From Prochlorococcus sp. AG-424-P18 (lineage in GTDB: Bacteria; Cyanobacteriota; Cyanobacteriia; PCC-6307; Cyanobiaceae), in NCBI GenBank assembly GCA_003213235.1, contig QCNJ01000001.1, forward strand, positions 124,001-188,000: a DNA stretch of 64,000 nt, given 5' to 3'. Each line of letters opens with the position of its first letter. Positions within the stretch are counted from its first letter, which is position 1. This document shows positions 62,954-64,000 of the stretch, piece by piece. Under the pieces are notes generated by a model. It saw only the letters and a program-made list of their open reading frames with translations, ran no database searches and had not been told where the DNA came from. A program made the translations under genes and the position numbers.

Positions 62954-64000
62954 GTGACTGTTGCACCAAATAAAGCTCCCTCAGAGAGCAATTCCAATAA
63001 TCTTAAAAAAGATGATTTTCCAAAGACTGCGCCTGCTGCTTATCCTGTTTTTTTCAGATCTTACAGTAGGAAAACTTCCTCTGGCAAAAGGGAAAACTGG
63101 AGTGAAGTTGGTGAAAGAAATTTATCAGGCTTAAAAGAATTAGGAAAACTTTCTGATGAAGAATTGATTCTAATGAGAGAGATGCAAAGTAACCAAAAAG
63201 CCCAACCTTCAGGGAGATGGTTATGGATTGGAGGAACTCCTTGGATTAATAAAAACCAAAATTTCTCCGGAGCATACAACTGTACTTCAACAAACTTAAT
63301 CGATTGGGAAGCCTTTGCTTTAATGATGGACTTAGCAATGATGGGGTGTGGAACAGGCGCAATAATTGAGCCTCATTTTATAAATAATCTACCTACGGTA
63401 ATAAACAAAATAAATATTAAATCAGTAAGTGAAGTTGGAATAACTCCTAAAGATGAAAGAGAAGAAAAATCATCATTAGAAATCAAAGGAAAAGATCTTC
63501 ATATAAAAGTTGGAGATAGCAGAAGAGGATGGGTAGATAGCTATAAATATCTTCTTGAAGCATCAAGTAATGAAAATCTTGAAAGAGAAATTGATGTTTA
63601 TATAAATTTGGAAGATATTAGACCTGCTGGAGAATCATTAAAAGGTTTTGGTGGGATGGCAAATCCTATTAAATTGAAAGATCTCTACTCCAGAGTCGCT
63701 TCACTTCTTGGAAAGGCAATTGGCAGGAAATTAAGTACAGTAGAGTGTTGTTTATTAATAGATGAAGCGGCAGTAACTATAGTTGCAGGAAATATAAGAA
63801 GAAGTGCTGGAATGAGACAATTTGCTTCAGATGATAAGGAGGCAGCATCGGCAAAAGAAAATTTATGGAGTCAAGATGAAAATGGTAATTGGAGAATAGA
63901 TCCTGAAAAAGATGCCCTAAGGATGGCTAATCATACTAGGGTTTACCATACAAAACCAACTTACAAGACTGTTTTGGATGCTGTTACAAAACAATTCCAT
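62954..64000 (+). CDS. nrdJ: Ribonucleoside-triphosphate reductase, adenosylcobalamin-dependent (3' end beyond window)
   Basis: NFSGAYNCTSTNL, MGCGTGAIIEPHF; GTG start chosen, an in-frame ATG exists at 62888. Confidence 0.85.
   Translation, partial: MTVAPNKAPSESNSNNLKKDDFPKTAPAAYPVFFRSYSRKTSSGKRENWSEVGERNLSGLKELGKLSDEELILMREMQSNQKAQPSGRWLWIGGTPWINKNQNFSGAYNCTSTNLIDWEAFALMMDLAMMGCGTGAIIEPHFINNLPTVINKINIKSVSEVGITPKDEREEKSSLEIKGKDLHIKVGDSRRGWVDSYKYLLEASSNENLEREIDVYINLEDIRPAGESLKGFGGMANPIKLKDLYSRVASLLGKAIGRKLSTVECCLLIDEAAVTIVAGNIRRSAGMRQFASDDKEAASAKENLWSQDENGNWRIDPEKDALRMANHTRVYHTKPTYKTVLDAVTKQFH

Overview
AT-rich, gene-dense cyanobacterial chromosome segment. Gene content and protein signatures (petN, pcyA, thf1/psb29, HLIP, DevBCA exporter, DUF1651, tiny membrane ORFs, phnDCE) fit a high-light Prochlorococcus; this genus call is from recognition, not a database search. 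Conserved housekeeping blocks: DevBCA-pcyA-M16-ftsH-clpP-thf1-petN; pstCAB; purK-aroB-nadA-ctpA-ispG-UDG; phnDCE; rsmE-hslO-prfC-nrdJ. Two accessory stretches (about 10.9-17.1 kb and 29.7-41.2 kb) are rich in very small ORFs. A ligase-associated repair cassette (exonuclease, ATP-dependent ligase, Lhr-type helicase, PdeM) lies at 17.2-22.9 kb. Main leads: a probable 6S-like structured RNA with its own terminator beside purK; two small minus-strand transcription units, each with a near-perfect Shine-Dalgarno, a tiny ORF and a terminator; a cluster of DnaA-box-like sites in a non-coding gap; a duplicated DUF1651-like gene with a conserved promoter; an adenylation-domain-only LigA-like protein; and two probable homopolymer frameshifts (aroB and a metallophosphoesterase).
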